Below, in pieces: positions 28,177 to 36,975 of a DNA stretch of 64,000 nucleotides. The DNA is taken from positions 165,508 to 229,507 of the forward strand of contig DAOUDW010000109.1 in the NCBI GenBank assembly GCA_034430895.1, written 5' to 3'. Position numbers and translations under genes: made by a program. This DNA is from WVZH01 sp034430895 (GTDB lineage: Bacteria; Chloroflexota; Anaerolineae; Anaerolineales; E44-bin32). The first letter of the stretch is position 1. Each line of letters starts with the position of its first letter. The notes beneath the pieces are model-generated. The model was not told the origin of the DNA, made no database searches, and worked only from the letters and a program-made list of their open reading frames with translations.

Positions 28177-28287
28177 CTCTATCCTTATCTTCCTTCATCA
28201 CTTCGAACTACAACTCTCCCATTCGTTGCTTTACAGCGGTCGTCGGCATATGGGCCGGGATGGTTAGTGGATGGCCCACATTCAATA

Positions 28288-28662
28288 TCAACTGCCGATC
28301 CAAACTGCCGTGGTGATTGCCAGAAAGACGACCCAGGAGAGGTGCCGCCCTCGAGTAATGATCAACGATAAAAGCGCGCTGAGCAGGAATGTTATCCTGA
28401 TCACACTCATGAAGGCCGCCCTATTCAACTCCCCATCCTGGCCGGCACTCAAAACGAGTATAGCCGCGAATCCCATCCAGGCCACGGTCGTTAGATGCCA
28501 GGCGAAGCGCAGTACGCGCTTTGTGAACAGTTCACTGCCCAATAACTGTGGCAGATTGTCTTGATTCCAAAGACGGATAATGATGTAGCGTTCTCCGAGG
28601 ATTGCGTGCACTGCTGCGATGAAACCGACCAAAGCTGCTGCGATGATCAACCAGGAATTCAT
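28288..28662 (-). CDS. Small four-helix membrane protein
   Basis: A 124-residue protein with four hydrophobic segments and the loop ILGERYIIIRLWNQDNLPQL. AGGG lies upstream of the ATG. Not assigned to a family. Confidence 0.6.
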   Translation of the reverse strand: MNSWLIIAAALVGFIAAVHAILGERYIIIRLWNQDNLPQLLGSELFTKRVLRFAWHLTTVAWMGFAAILVLSAGQDGELNRAAFMSVIRITFLLSALLSLIITRGRHLSWVVFLAITTAVWIGS

Positions 28663-28780
28663 TTCTCTACCCTTTCATCTACCACGCCATGCCGAAAGTC
28701 CGAGATGATCTGGCAAGCTGATGTGTAGAAATAATATAACCACGTTGGACGGACAGTTTACGAGTTGTTCGGCGCAGCCC

Positions 28781-29170
28781 TCAGGAGGGCGTATGACGTT
28801 TCATCGCAGATTGTAAGCCGACAAGTCCCCCCACAAAGGTGAGGATACCCACGGAGAAATAGAAGATGTTGCCCAGGTACGGAATCGGCAACTTCAGAAA
28901 GAATATGATCCACCCATCGAGCGTCGCGATGACCAACCCCACAGCGGTCAGTAAGCCCCCTATGATCCCGACGAGCGACATGACGATCAAGAGCGGCCTG
29001 CGGCGCGCAGCAATCTTGTCGCCCTGATTGAGCTCCACCTGGTGCAAGAATTTTTACGCTTCAGTCCAGTCCATCCCCGATGCATTACAGATGGATAGAA
29101 GGATGTCGTTTCGGCTGCGGTGGTGGGATAAATCCCGTACTACGTGTTCTGTAAGCTTTGCTTGATCCAT
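28781..29170 (-). pseudogene. Small membrane protein gene with in-frame TAA
   Basis: From the ATG at 29170 (GGAGG 8 nt upstream) the frame reads 38 codons ending in GMDWTEA, meets TAA at 29054-29056, then continues in the same frame as KFLHQVELNQGDKIAARRRPLL with two membrane helices to 28781. The composition across the stop is that of one protein of about 129 residues, so a single change such as GAA to TAA likely broke it. Restart at the TTG at 29047 is possible. Confidence 0.65.
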
Positions 29171-29469
29171 CTTGAAAACCTCCAAGTTGAAAAGTGTGTA
29201 ATCTCATCTGATCAAACCGAAGAATATATATTACTCCGGACATCAGCAGCTGGCCGCGATTCAGATTGTCTTGATTAGCTTTCAGAATTCGCGCCAGGGG
29301 GCTTCTTCACGAATTGCCCCTCGTTTTCCTCGCACATAAGTTTACTGAATAAAACCCCAATCATCCAGATCGTCTCCCATCTGAGATTACCCACCCTTTG
29401 TAAATAATCTAGCTACACCGCATCCAGGAGATCCACACGCAGCATCCAGCGATATATTACCTTGACCAC
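29171..29469. other. Divergent intergenic region
   Basis: Between the broken membrane protein gene and the MarR promoter. It holds the ribosome site of the leftward gene at its left end and no further reading frame that looks like a gene. Confidence 0.5.
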
Positions 29470-29543
29470 TTGACGAGAGTATTGTTCAGTTCTATAATAT
29501 AGTTAGTTATTCTAACCTTTATATATTCTAACTATAAAGAGGG
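29470..29543 (+). promoter_or_regulatory. Promoter and operator of the marR/radical-SAM pair
   Basis: TTGACG (29470-29475) and TATAAT (29493-29498) are 17 nt apart. ATAGTTAG (29499-29506) and CTAACTAT (29528-29535) form an inverted repeat over the expected start site, with a second inner GTTAG/CTAAC pair. This is where a MarR protein would bind to repress its own operon. GAGGG (29539-29543) is the ribosome site. Confidence 0.75.
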
Positions 29544-29546
29544 ATC

Positions 29547-29996
29547 ATGCCGCTAAAAGACCTAGAATTCCTGCAGATCAATCAGGCTTTATTCTCGTTG
29601 ACGCACGCCTACGAAACGCGCATGGTCAAAGAATACCCCGCAGAAGAAACCGGATTGACCGTCTTCGACTGTGCGATTTTGATGGTCATTGGACAGTCGA
29701 CGCCCATCATTTCGAGCGAACTGGCCCAGCGCATGGACGTCGCCGCCAGCACCATCTCTATATACGTTCGCCGACTCACCCAACAAGGCCTGGTACGTAT
29801 GGAACGGGACGAAGATGACCGGCGAACCTGGTGGCTGCATCTCACAGAGACCGGTCAATTGGTCTACGAAGCAGTTGTCGCCGGCACGATCCAGTACACG
29901 CGGGATTTCATCGCCATGCTGAAATCTGAAGAACAACAAACACTACACCACCTGCTCCTAAAAATCTCCCACGGCCTTGGGTTTACCTGGCAATAA
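29547..29996 (+). CDS. MarR-family transcriptional regulator
   Basis: A 149-residue winged-helix protein. The recognition helix region (SSELAQRMDVAASTISIYVRR) near residue 55 and the wing (QGLVRMERDEDDRRTWWLHLT) near 82 with the DRR core are diagnostic for MarR. N- and C-terminal helices would form the dimer. It lies 9 nt before the radical SAM gene and behind an inverted-repeat operator, so autorepression relieved by a ligand is likely (inference). Confidence 0.9.
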   Translation: MPLKDLEFLQINQALFSLTHAYETRMVKEYPAEETGLTVFDCAILMVIGQSTPIISSELAQRMDVAASTISIYVRRLTQQGLVRMERDEDDRRTWWLHLTETGQLVYEAVVAGTIQYTRDFIAMLKSEEQQTLHHLLLKISHGLGFTWQ

Positions 29997-30005
29997 AGGC
30001 AAATC

Positions 30006-31355
30006 ATGAATAGGAAACTGGTTCTGATTAATCCCACCAATCCGGCGCGCGTCGGCTTGACTATAAACAAGGGTTCTCGTTTCCCACCCATCAGTCTAGG
30101 CATCATCGCCTCCCTGACTCCGGATCACTGGCGGATTACGTTGATCGACGAGAATTGGGAGCCTTTCCAATTTCAGGAGGCAGATCTGGTAGGTATTACG
30201 GCCTTTACGGCATCGGCAAATCGAGCCTATGAAATCGCAGCCGTTTATCGAGAACGGGGCATACCCGTTATCCTGGGAGGTATTCACGCTTCCATGTGCT
30301 CCGAGGAGGCGGCACGCTATGTGGACAGCGTGGTGATTGGCGAAGCGGAAAGTGTTTGGCCCCAGGTGATTCTCGATTTTGAATGCGGCAAACTTCAGCC
30401 GCGCTACCAGGGTGACGCGGGCGCAATGGAGCACACGCCCTGGCCGCGGCGCGATTTATTCCACCCGGATTATATGTTCGCCTCCATCCAGACCTCGCGC
30501 GGTTGTCCGATGAACTGTGAATTCTGTTCCGTCACGGCATTCAATGGACGGCGTTACCGGCGCCGCCCGCCGGATGAAGTGCTGGATGAATTGGAGACCA
30601 TCCCCCAGAAGATGTTGTTTTTCGTCGACGACAACATCATCGGCTACGGCCGCAAGTCTCGCCGACAAGCGCTGCAATTATTCAAAGGCATGACGGAGCG
30701 CAAGTTGGACAAATTATGGTTCTGTCAGGCATCGTTGAACTTCGCCGACGACGAAGAAGTGCTGCATTGGGCCAGCAAAGCGGGCTGCAAGATGGTCTTC
30801 TTAGGCCTGGAAGCGGAAGAAGTCGATGCCCTCACAGAAATCAACAAACGCCTCAATCTGAAACTCGGTGTGAATTCCTACACGGAAGCCCTGCATCGCA
30901 TCCAGCACGCAGGGATTGCCGTCCTGGGTGCCTTTATCTTTGGCATGGACAGTGACACACCGGAAAAACTACGGCGGCGGGCGCGTTATATGATGAGCAG
31001 CCGAGTCGACGTAATGCAGACCACCGTATTGACCCCGCTGCCCGGCACGCGCCTTTTCGAGCGTTATCTTCAGGAAGGGCGACTGCTCTATACCGACTTC
31101 CCCAGGGATTGGGATCACTACGACATGACGGAGGTTACCTACCTGCCCGGGAAGATGACGCCCAACGAGCTCACACGCTGGAACAACCAACTGAACAATC
31201 AGATGTATGCCAGAAACGTGCTCGCACGCAAGGCATTACAAACCCTGTGGCACACGCACGACATGACAGCCACCGCGTTCGCCTGGAGTTCCAATCTCAA
31301 TTATCGTAACGTGAGTAAAGGTCGATCTGAAGGAATGGCTCGTTCCTGGTCTTGA
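30006..31355 (+). CDS. B12-binding-domain radical SAM protein
   Basis: A 449-residue enzyme: an N-terminal Rossmann-like domain of the cobalamin-binding type (VILGGIHASMCSEEA near residue 90), then the radical SAM core with TSRGCPMNCEFCSV near 163, where the CxxxCxxC cysteines bind the 4Fe-4S cluster, followed by FFVDDNIIGYGRK and a TIM-barrel end. Such enzymes catalyse methylations or rearrangements on lipids and natural products. It is co-transcribed with the MarR gene. Confidence 0.85.
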   Translation: MNRKLVLINPTNPARVGLTINKGSRFPPISLGIIASLTPDHWRITLIDENWEPFQFQEADLVGITAFTASANRAYEIAAVYRERGIPVILGGIHASMCSEEAARYVDSVVIGEAESVWPQVILDFECGKLQPRYQGDAGAMEHTPWPRRDLFHPDYMFASIQTSRGCPMNCEFCSVTAFNGRRYRRRPPDEVLDELETIPQKMLFFVDDNIIGYGRKSRRQALQLFKGMTERKLDKLWFCQASLNFADDEEVLHWASKAGCKMVFLGLEAEEVDALTEINKRLNLKLGVNSYTEALHRIQHAGIAVLGAFIFGMDSDTPEKLRRRARYMMSSRVDVMQTTVLTPLPGTRLFERYLQEGRLLYTDFPRDWDHYDMTEVTYLPGKMTPNELTRWNNQLNNQMYARNVLARKALQTLWHTHDMTATAFAWSSNLNYRNVSKGRSEGMARSWS

Positions 31356-31372
31356 ATAAAACAGACGCATGA

Positions 31373-31852
31373 TCATGCATTGGCATAATGGTCTTCAACA
31401 TCGCCATCTCGAGATTCGTTGAGAAGACCGCTCAATTCGCCAATATGGAATAGTGTGTGCCGCAGCAAGAATATCACAAGGCCCAGATTGGAATCGCCCG
31501 CCCATTCAAACGATGTGTTCTTGGCGCCAAAGTCCATCTCAGAAAGCCACGCTTCCGTCTTGGTTTGAAAATCCTTGATGCACAGCATGATGTCGTTTTG
31601 AGATGGCAGATCGTCTTCGTTCGTTGTATCCCATTCATTATCGAAAGGCTTACCCGAAGCAAAATGCGTGATCGTTTGGTCTTCAAGATAGTATTGGACC
31701 GCTTTCAATATATGAAACGCAATTCGAGCTGGTGTGTAAGATCTACGGCCCGTGTGAAACCAGGCATTTTCATCAAACGCTTCGACGAATCTCCCAAATA
31801 CCCGCCAGGCATGGTCGTATTGATGGACAAATTCGTCTTTCACTGCCCACAT
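31373..31852 (-). CDS. DinB-like protein
   Basis: A 159-residue four-helix bundle protein. Candidate metal ligands are the His in ARIAFHILK near residue 47 and LRHTLFHIGE near 132, the pattern seen in DinB/YfiT-like proteins, some of which are thiol-dependent S-transferases. The ATG at 31852 lies directly on AAGG; the GTG at 31843 has better spacing. Convergent with the radical SAM gene. Confidence 0.7.
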   Translation of the reverse strand: MWAVKDEFVHQYDHAWRVFGRFVEAFDENAWFHTGRRSYTPARIAFHILKAVQYYLEDQTITHFASGKPFDNEWDTTNEDDLPSQNDIMLCIKDFQTKTEAWLSEMDFGAKNTSFEWAGDSNLGLVIFLLRHTLFHIGELSGLLNESRDGDVEDHYANA

Positions 31853-31883
31853 CCTTGTAATCTACGCCGGATAACGGATACTT

Positions 31884-32507
31884 TTATACGTGGTAATCCG
31901 TTTTTCTCTCGAAAATGAAATCGCAGTGATCTTTACCATAGCCGATGGTGTTCTCCCACGATCCGCCGCGATGGAAATCAAGCGCTGGAAACGCCCGTGT
32001 ATAAAAGGCGATATCGACTTCGCAGAACAATTGAGTTAATTCAGGCGTTCCCGCTTCGATAAAGAAACCATGAAAGGGACATTTCGTAACCACACGATGA
32101 CACCGATTGCTGTCTTTCTGTGCATATTCCCGATTACAAAAACGCCCGGCTCCCTCTTCATCGATTAAATCGAGATAAACCATGAGCTTTTCCAAAGGAT
32201 CATCACCAGAAACATCCAACGCTCGAAAAGACTTCAAGGTTTCATTCAGTCCAATCGGAACGATGGTTTTTCGCATGATCTCGAATGCCCTATCTTTGGG
32301 ATACTTCTCCTGAAGTTCCAAAAATGCGGCCGAGACGATGGGCAGTCGTTTGACGTACTCCACCTCCGGTCCTTCCTCTTTCGACCAGTGCGTTTGTTTG
32401 AAGATTTCGCTTTTTCTACGCAGACATCTGGCCATCAGTAAAGGCCACGACCAGCCAACTTCTTCAATCAAAACGGAAGCTGTGATTTTAGCTTCATGAA
32501 TATTCAT
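31884..32507 (-). CDS. ATC hydrolase (L-2-amino-thiazoline-4-carboxylic acid hydrolase) family protein
   Basis: A 207-residue protein whose C-terminal half carries the family pattern: KCPFHGFFIEAGTPELTQLFC, then D.AFYTRAFP, LDFHRGGSWENTIGYG and HCDFIFERK. Three conserved Cys are present. GGAGG lies 7 nt before the ATG. The founding activity opens the thiazoline ring on the way to cysteine, but most family members are untested. Confidence 0.8.
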   Translation of the reverse strand: MNIHEAKITASVLIEEVGWSWPLLMARCLRRKSEIFKQTHWSKEEGPEVEYVKRLPIVSAAFLELQEKYPKDRAFEIMRKTIVPIGLNETLKSFRALDVSGDDPLEKLMVYLDLIDEEGAGRFCNREYAQKDSNRCHRVVTKCPFHGFFIEAGTPELTQLFCEVDIAFYTRAFPALDFHRGGSWENTIGYGKDHCDFIFERKTDYHV

Positions 32508-32650
32508 CCAAGAACCTCCATTATAATTTCCTGTTTAGGGCGAAGAACAACTTATTGGCATTCCAAAGAAGCCGGTGTCAACGCATTCGATCTGATCGAA
32601 TAAAAAGTCGAACCCGGAGCATCATATCACGAGTCCGATTTCGAAATATA

Positions 32651-33715
32651 TCAGATGATCTGGCGGATGGCCGGTATCTTCCGCAGGGCAATACTTGTGC
32701 CCCAACTCAGTAATAGACCACCCACGAAGGTGACACAGAACTTGAAACAGGCCGGCCAGGACACCTCAAACAGTAAAAATTGAATCCAGATTACAAAGGC
32801 ATAATGGATGATGTAGATCCCATACGAATTTTCACTGAGACTGTCGAAAACAACATAGTTTCCGCCTGCGTACCTTCGAAAAGCGCCCAACAAACCAAGG
32901 GATGTACCGGCGCAGCTAACAGCAAACGCTGTGCCGAAGATCAGCGCCATGACAAGACCGGGCAGTTGAACTGCTTCATTCAATAAGAGCAAATACACCA
33001 CAAAGGACAGAACCCCGACAACCAGCCAAAGACTCCAATTTTTTAACCAATCCCTTCTTCGCCATCCCTGTCCCGCGCCGATTGCCATCCCCAACAGGAA
33101 ATATGCGAAGTACAGGCCAAGACGCACAGGCTGCATGTCGATGGGACCGATAGATAACCACCAGAAGTGGGAAGCGATGAGACTGAGTGGTAGAAACGAC
33201 AGGATACTAACCAGGAAAACGATGAAAACCGACGGCAGCTTGCTGATTCTGCGCAGCAGGTTCGGCGCGAGCCAATGGACGAACGCAACGATGCCATTGA
33301 ACAACAGCAATACCCATAAGAACCAGGGCGGTCCCGTCGGCCAGCCATCCGATGTGAAGAACGAGAACAGGTAAGGGGTATCCGTTTCCGGTGCGGCGGA
33401 TAGATACGAAGGATAAAATGCCAAAGGTGCGATAACCAATACGGCGAAGACAAATGGCACACCCAATCGCTTCAGCCGAGCGATGAAGAAATCATTACAC
33501 CCTCGACGCTCGATACTCCGGAGGGTAAACAACCCCGAAATTAAAAACAACAGACTCATGAGAAAAGTATCGAAATGGAAAACCAATGGGTCAAGCAAAA
33601 AACAGCGGTACGAATCTACGATCGGCGCAGATGACTTGACCCAATGGGTTTCATCGATGGTACTGAAAGATGTATATGCCAGGGCTGCATGCATGCAGAC
33701 AACCAGAACGATCAA
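32651..33715 (-). CDS. Acyltransferase-3 family membrane protein, N terminus uncertain
   Basis: A 354-residue reading with about ten helices. VVCMHAALAY near the start is where family members carry the catalytic His, and the later helices match O-acyltransferases of cell-surface polymers. The usual N-terminal phrase (RDLAIDYLRAFLIV) lies upstream in the same frame, but that frame has no ATG/GTG/TTG before an upstream TGA; the first possible start is the TTG at 33715. An ATG at 33806 in another frame would fit if one base is missing, so a frameshift is likely. Confidence 0.75.
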   Translation of the reverse strand: MIVLVVCMHAALAYTSFSTIDETHWVKSSAPIVDSYRCFLLDPLVFHFDTFLMSLLFLISGLFTLRSIERRGCNDFFIARLKRLGVPFVFAVLVIAPLAFYPSYLSAAPETDTPYLFSFFTSDGWPTGPPWFLWVLLLFNGIVAFVHWLAPNLLRRISKLPSVFIVFLVSILSFLPLSLIASHFWWLSIGPIDMQPVRLGLYFAYFLLGMAIGAGQGWRRRDWLKNWSLWLVVGVLSFVVYLLLLNEAVQLPGLVMALIFGTAFAVSCAGTSLGLLGAFRRYAGGNYVVFDSLSENSYGIYIIHYAFVIWIQFLLFEVSWPACFKFCVTFVGGLLLSWGTSIALRKIPAIRQII

Positions 33716-33900
33716 GAACGCACGTAGATAATCGATGGCAAGATCACGTTCTCGAAGATTGACTCGTCCGGAGGCAGCGGTTCCCGCTGAAACCGGGAGA
33801 TTTTCATTGAGTATAATAACCTTCCGCCTGGGACAGAAATGTAGAAGATCTCACAATGAACGCAATAGCAAACACTTTTTGTTTGAGGGACGTCAGGATA

Positions 33901-34410
33901 TTAAATCTTGAACCACCGGAACCAGCCTCGCTTCTTCGATACCGGTTTCAACTCGTCGATGGCACTCTTGACCTGCTCGCAAAATTCCTGGGCAACTGAC
34001 TCCGCGCCCATTCCAATATACCCACGCACGCGGTTCTTGGATTCCCCGATATATCCATAGATAGCCAAGCCCACATCTCTGTTGAGTATGGATTTATACT
34101 CCTTGACCCTGATCATATTCAAATCTGCTGCTTTTAGGATCACGCCCGTTTGATCGCCGCTTCGCACCCAGATGAGCCACTTGGAGGTCAGCAGCATCCA
34201 GGTGTGGACCCGCTTATCCTGCTCGCCTTCCAGCCAAGCTGGCAGCTTACTGACGCTTTTCCTTTCAGATACGGTCTCACAACACATCAGCGTTACGCTT
34301 TCCGGATCACCCAGTTCGTGCTCCTGGAAATGATCCCGAATGGCCTGGCGCGGCTCGTGAGGAATTTGATTCAGCGGACATTCTCGTGTAGTGCGTGTAT
34401 AGTCACTCAT
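33901..34410 (-). CDS. Hypothetical soluble protein
   Basis: A 169-residue protein read from the ATG at 34410 (GGAAGG upstream). The centre (WMLLTSKWLIWVRSGDQTGV) looks like a small beta domain of PH type and the end is basic and aromatic (KKRGWFRWFKI). No family recognised. Confidence 0.65.
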   Translation of the reverse strand: MSDYTRTTRECPLNQIPHEPRQAIRDHFQEHELGDPESVTLMCCETVSERKSVSKLPAWLEGEQDKRVHTWMLLTSKWLIWVRSGDQTGVILKAADLNMIRVKEYKSILNRDVGLAIYGYIGESKNRVRGYIGMGAESVAQEFCEQVKSAIDELKPVSKKRGWFRWFKI

Positions 34411-34495
34411 TTTCCTTCCTTTTTGAATATGAAGGCCGACAAGTTGATACAACCAATTCTACTGCAGACTCGTGCATATAGGCGATTACAAAATG

Positions 34496-34936
34496 TCAAA
34501 GCGACCTGGCTAACCGCCGCCATCGGCTTTGACGATAACGGTAGAAAACATGTGCAAACATCCCGATCGCTGCAGTGAGTAAACCGGCGTCGATCTCAAT
34601 CTCATCAATATATTGGCATCGCACTGCAGAACGGCTTTGCACCAAAATTCGATGATCCCACTGACGAACGATGCCCCCACCCTCCTCTGATGTCAACACC
34701 ATGTTCTCGCCATCGACCTTGACGACTCGCAATGTGTGCCGCCAACCCGGGATAACATGGAAGAGAAACAGACGTGTGTCGAGTTGCATTCCTTCCCGGA
34801 ACTCCTCCGGCCATCGTTCGGAGCCCTGAAATCCCATCATACCTCGCGTGATATACAGGAACGTATCTCGCTTGAGAAGAGTCAGCCACACTTTCTCGGC
34901 AGCGCAGGGCAATTCAGTTCGAATGGTCGCTTTCAT
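34496..34936 (-). CDS. SRPBCC-like protein
   Basis: A 146-residue protein with the START-like pattern: TELPCAAEKVWLTLLK at the N terminus, beta strands through LTSEEGGG, and a long C-terminal helix FAHVFYRYRQSRWRRLA. It may bind a hydrophobic ligand. The ATG at 34936 gives the usual family start. Confidence 0.7.
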   Translation of the reverse strand: MKATIRTELPCAAEKVWLTLLKRDTFLYITRGMMGFQGSERWPEEFREGMQLDTRLFLFHVIPGWRHTLRVVKVDGENMVLTSEEGGGIVRQWDHRILVQSRSAVRCQYIDEIEIDAGLLTAAIGMFAHVFYRYRQSRWRRLARSL

Positions 34937-35231
34937 GGAATGAATACCTCTTCTCACTTCTTCTATAAGATCGTGTTAATCATGCGGATAATATTGCCTG
35001 TATCCAATACCCTTGATTAACTTCTCTAATACATGCCTGTAGGGAAATAATACACTTCAAGGGCATAACCAAATACAGTTTTGAAGAACTCTCTGACCGT
35101 CGACAAGTCGCTTTCCGCAATGACAAGCTGAAGATTATATGGAATTTTTAGACTCGTACGTCCGCGACATGCTCGATTAGCACTGGACGGTGGACGAATT
35201 TGTTACCTCCGCGGTAGAAATGACTTATCAC

Positions 35232-35555
35232 TTATCGATCAAAACCGTCGTGCCAGGCAAAATAATTGACAAGAAACGCCGCCTTCCTAAGACCTTCGTT
35301 TTTCAAATATGGATGGGATGCCTGGAGAAGCGCTTCCACCTTATCCTTACCGAGTTTGATCTCCCCGCCCATTTTTGCGATCTCCCAAACGGTTTCCGAA
35401 ATTGCTTTCATGCAATCAAGAATTGCGTCGAGTTCTTCCGAAGAATCGATCCCCAATTCCGCCTGTAAACGTTCCCTTCGATCAATCCGCCGATCTGGTC
35501 CGAATTCCTCGTAAATACAAAATGCCCTGTCCAGGACTTCATCCGCGATATGCAT
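35232..35555 (-). CDS. Small helical protein
   Basis: A 107-residue charged helical protein (ADEVLDRAFCIYEEFGPDRR, EELDAILDCMKAISE). Composition is protein-like, but no family or ribosome site stands out. Lies 42 nt downstream of a methyltransferase gene. Confidence 0.55.
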   Translation of the reverse strand: MHIADEVLDRAFCIYEEFGPDRRIDRRERLQAELGIDSSEELDAILDCMKAISETVWEIAKMGGEIKLGKDKVEALLQASHPYLKNEGLRKAAFLVNYFAWHDGFDR

Positions 35556-35597
35556 GTCTGTGGCTATTCTTCAGGACACATTCAACGATTCACCGAT

Positions 35598-36311
35598 CTA
35601 TTTCCGTATGGCGACGAATGACTTGGGCAACCCTAGGTATCGTTCTGTCAATATGTCCGCATCTGCGAACAATTGCTGGAATTTCTTCTTGTTCAAGAGA
35701 CGAGCGCTTTCCACAATTCGCACAGAATCATTCTTCGATTTCGCCTTCTCCCAATGGCCAAGTTGAAAGCGGGAAACCAACCAGATCCGAAATGGTTTGG
35801 GAAGCCAATGAAAAAACGGCGTCATGCTGTGCGGTTCGATGGGAAACCAATAGTTAGGCGTTTGCACGAAATAGTAATCTGCCACTCTGGAGATTTCCTT
35901 GGTGAATTGACGCATTCGATTCCAATCACCGACATGCTCCAAGACTGAATTTGAATGGGCAATGTGAAATGACTTATCTTCGAACCGGGAAAGGTCACAG
36001 CCATCGGCCTCGACAAACCAAAACGGTTCGTGATCCTCAGGCAACTCGCTCCCGGGAAGATTAACAATCGTAATGCGCACCTTGTGCTTCTCGAGGAATT
36101 CCCCGGGGACGATCCCCCAGTACGTCTTCGTGCCGCCGATATCAATGATGTTGACGGCCCCATGTTCGTTGAAGACGGTTTCGATCATCTCCAGTAACGG
36201 TGCGATACGCTTTGCCCGGAATCGCGAGCCGATGGATTCCTGTCGGTCGTAGTTAGAGACCCATTTGGCGATTTTCTTTGTGATCGACAATTCGCTTCTT
36301 CCTTCATTCAC
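35598..36311 (-). CDS. Class I SAM-dependent methyltransferase
   Basis: A 237-residue enzyme. Motif I is IIDIGGTKTYWG near residue 56, followed by IVNLPGS, VEADGCDL and NSVLEHVGDW, the acidic-loop to motif-IV path of type-11 methyltransferases. The start is GTG at 36311. A late NYWFPIEPHSMTPFFHWLP stretch is common in sugar- or lipid-linked methyltransferases. Confidence 0.75.
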   Translation of the reverse strand: MNEGRSELSITKKIAKWVSNYDRQESIGSRFRAKRIAPLLEMIETVFNEHGAVNIIDIGGTKTYWGIVPGEFLEKHKVRITIVNLPGSELPEDHEPFWFVEADGCDLSRFEDKSFHIAHSNSVLEHVGDWNRMRQFTKEISRVADYYFVQTPNYWFPIEPHSMTPFFHWLPKPFRIWLVSRFQLGHWEKAKSKNDSVRIVESARLLNKKKFQQLFADADILTERYLGLPKSFVAIRK

Positions 36312-36487
36312 CGCCTAGCAACCGGTGAAAATACTATGTGCGCATACAGGAATCCAATCTAATATACCCTACAACCCCTACAAACATAAACAACTTCCCC
36401 CTGAAGATAGATTGAACATACTACGCAGATTTACCAGGCAGAGATTACATGCAGGGTTAATTCATATCCATGCAGGAGCATTAACAA

Positions 36488-36964
36488 TCAGCGAAGGGTT
36501 TCATTGTATACCACAGCGAAGCGTTCCATGATCAGCGGCGCCTTTGTGCTGGGCTCGCGGCCGATCCGTCCACACTCCGAAACAATGTATCCCCAGTAGA
36601 TCGACCGCCACGACTCCAGCGTTCGATCCCCCTCTCCACCTTCCCAGGCATAACATTCTGGCACCTCATCGAAGGGGATGATCGACACGTCGGTTGTCCG
36701 GATAACGCATACCGGTACGCCGCGACCATCCTGGACGACCCAATAGTCGCCAACGCGCGGGACAGGCGTCTTATCGTACTCGTAGGACCACAGCACGGAG
36801 CCCGTAGCGGTCTTCGTACCGTTCAACATGAGTTCGGCGATCTCCGATGCGTCCGCAGGGCTGAAGCCAAATGAGAACGCCTCTACATAGCCGTCTGGAG
36901 GCTCGCTGCCATCAGATAGCGACTCGATATACTGCGCCCAGTAGCGATCTGCGTCATCCTTCAT
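36488..36964 (-). CDS. ASCH-domain protein
   Basis: A 158-residue protein with the ASCH pattern: AELMLNGTKTATGS near residue 44, PRVGDYWVVQDGRGVPVCVI near 67 and an aromatic GYIVSECGRIG segment. ASCH folds are PUA-like RNA- or nucleoside-binding domains. No RNA-processing gene is nearby. It is followed 11 nt downstream of the methyltransferase gene end. Confidence 0.8.
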   Translation of the reverse strand: MKDDADRYWAQYIESLSDGSEPPDGYVEAFSFGFSPADASEIAELMLNGTKTATGSVLWSYEYDKTPVPRVGDYWVVQDGRGVPVCVIRTTDVSIIPFDEVPECYAWEGGEGDRTLESWRSIYWGYIVSECGRIGREPSTKAPLIMERFAVVYNETLR

Positions 36965-36975
36965 TTACTACAAAA

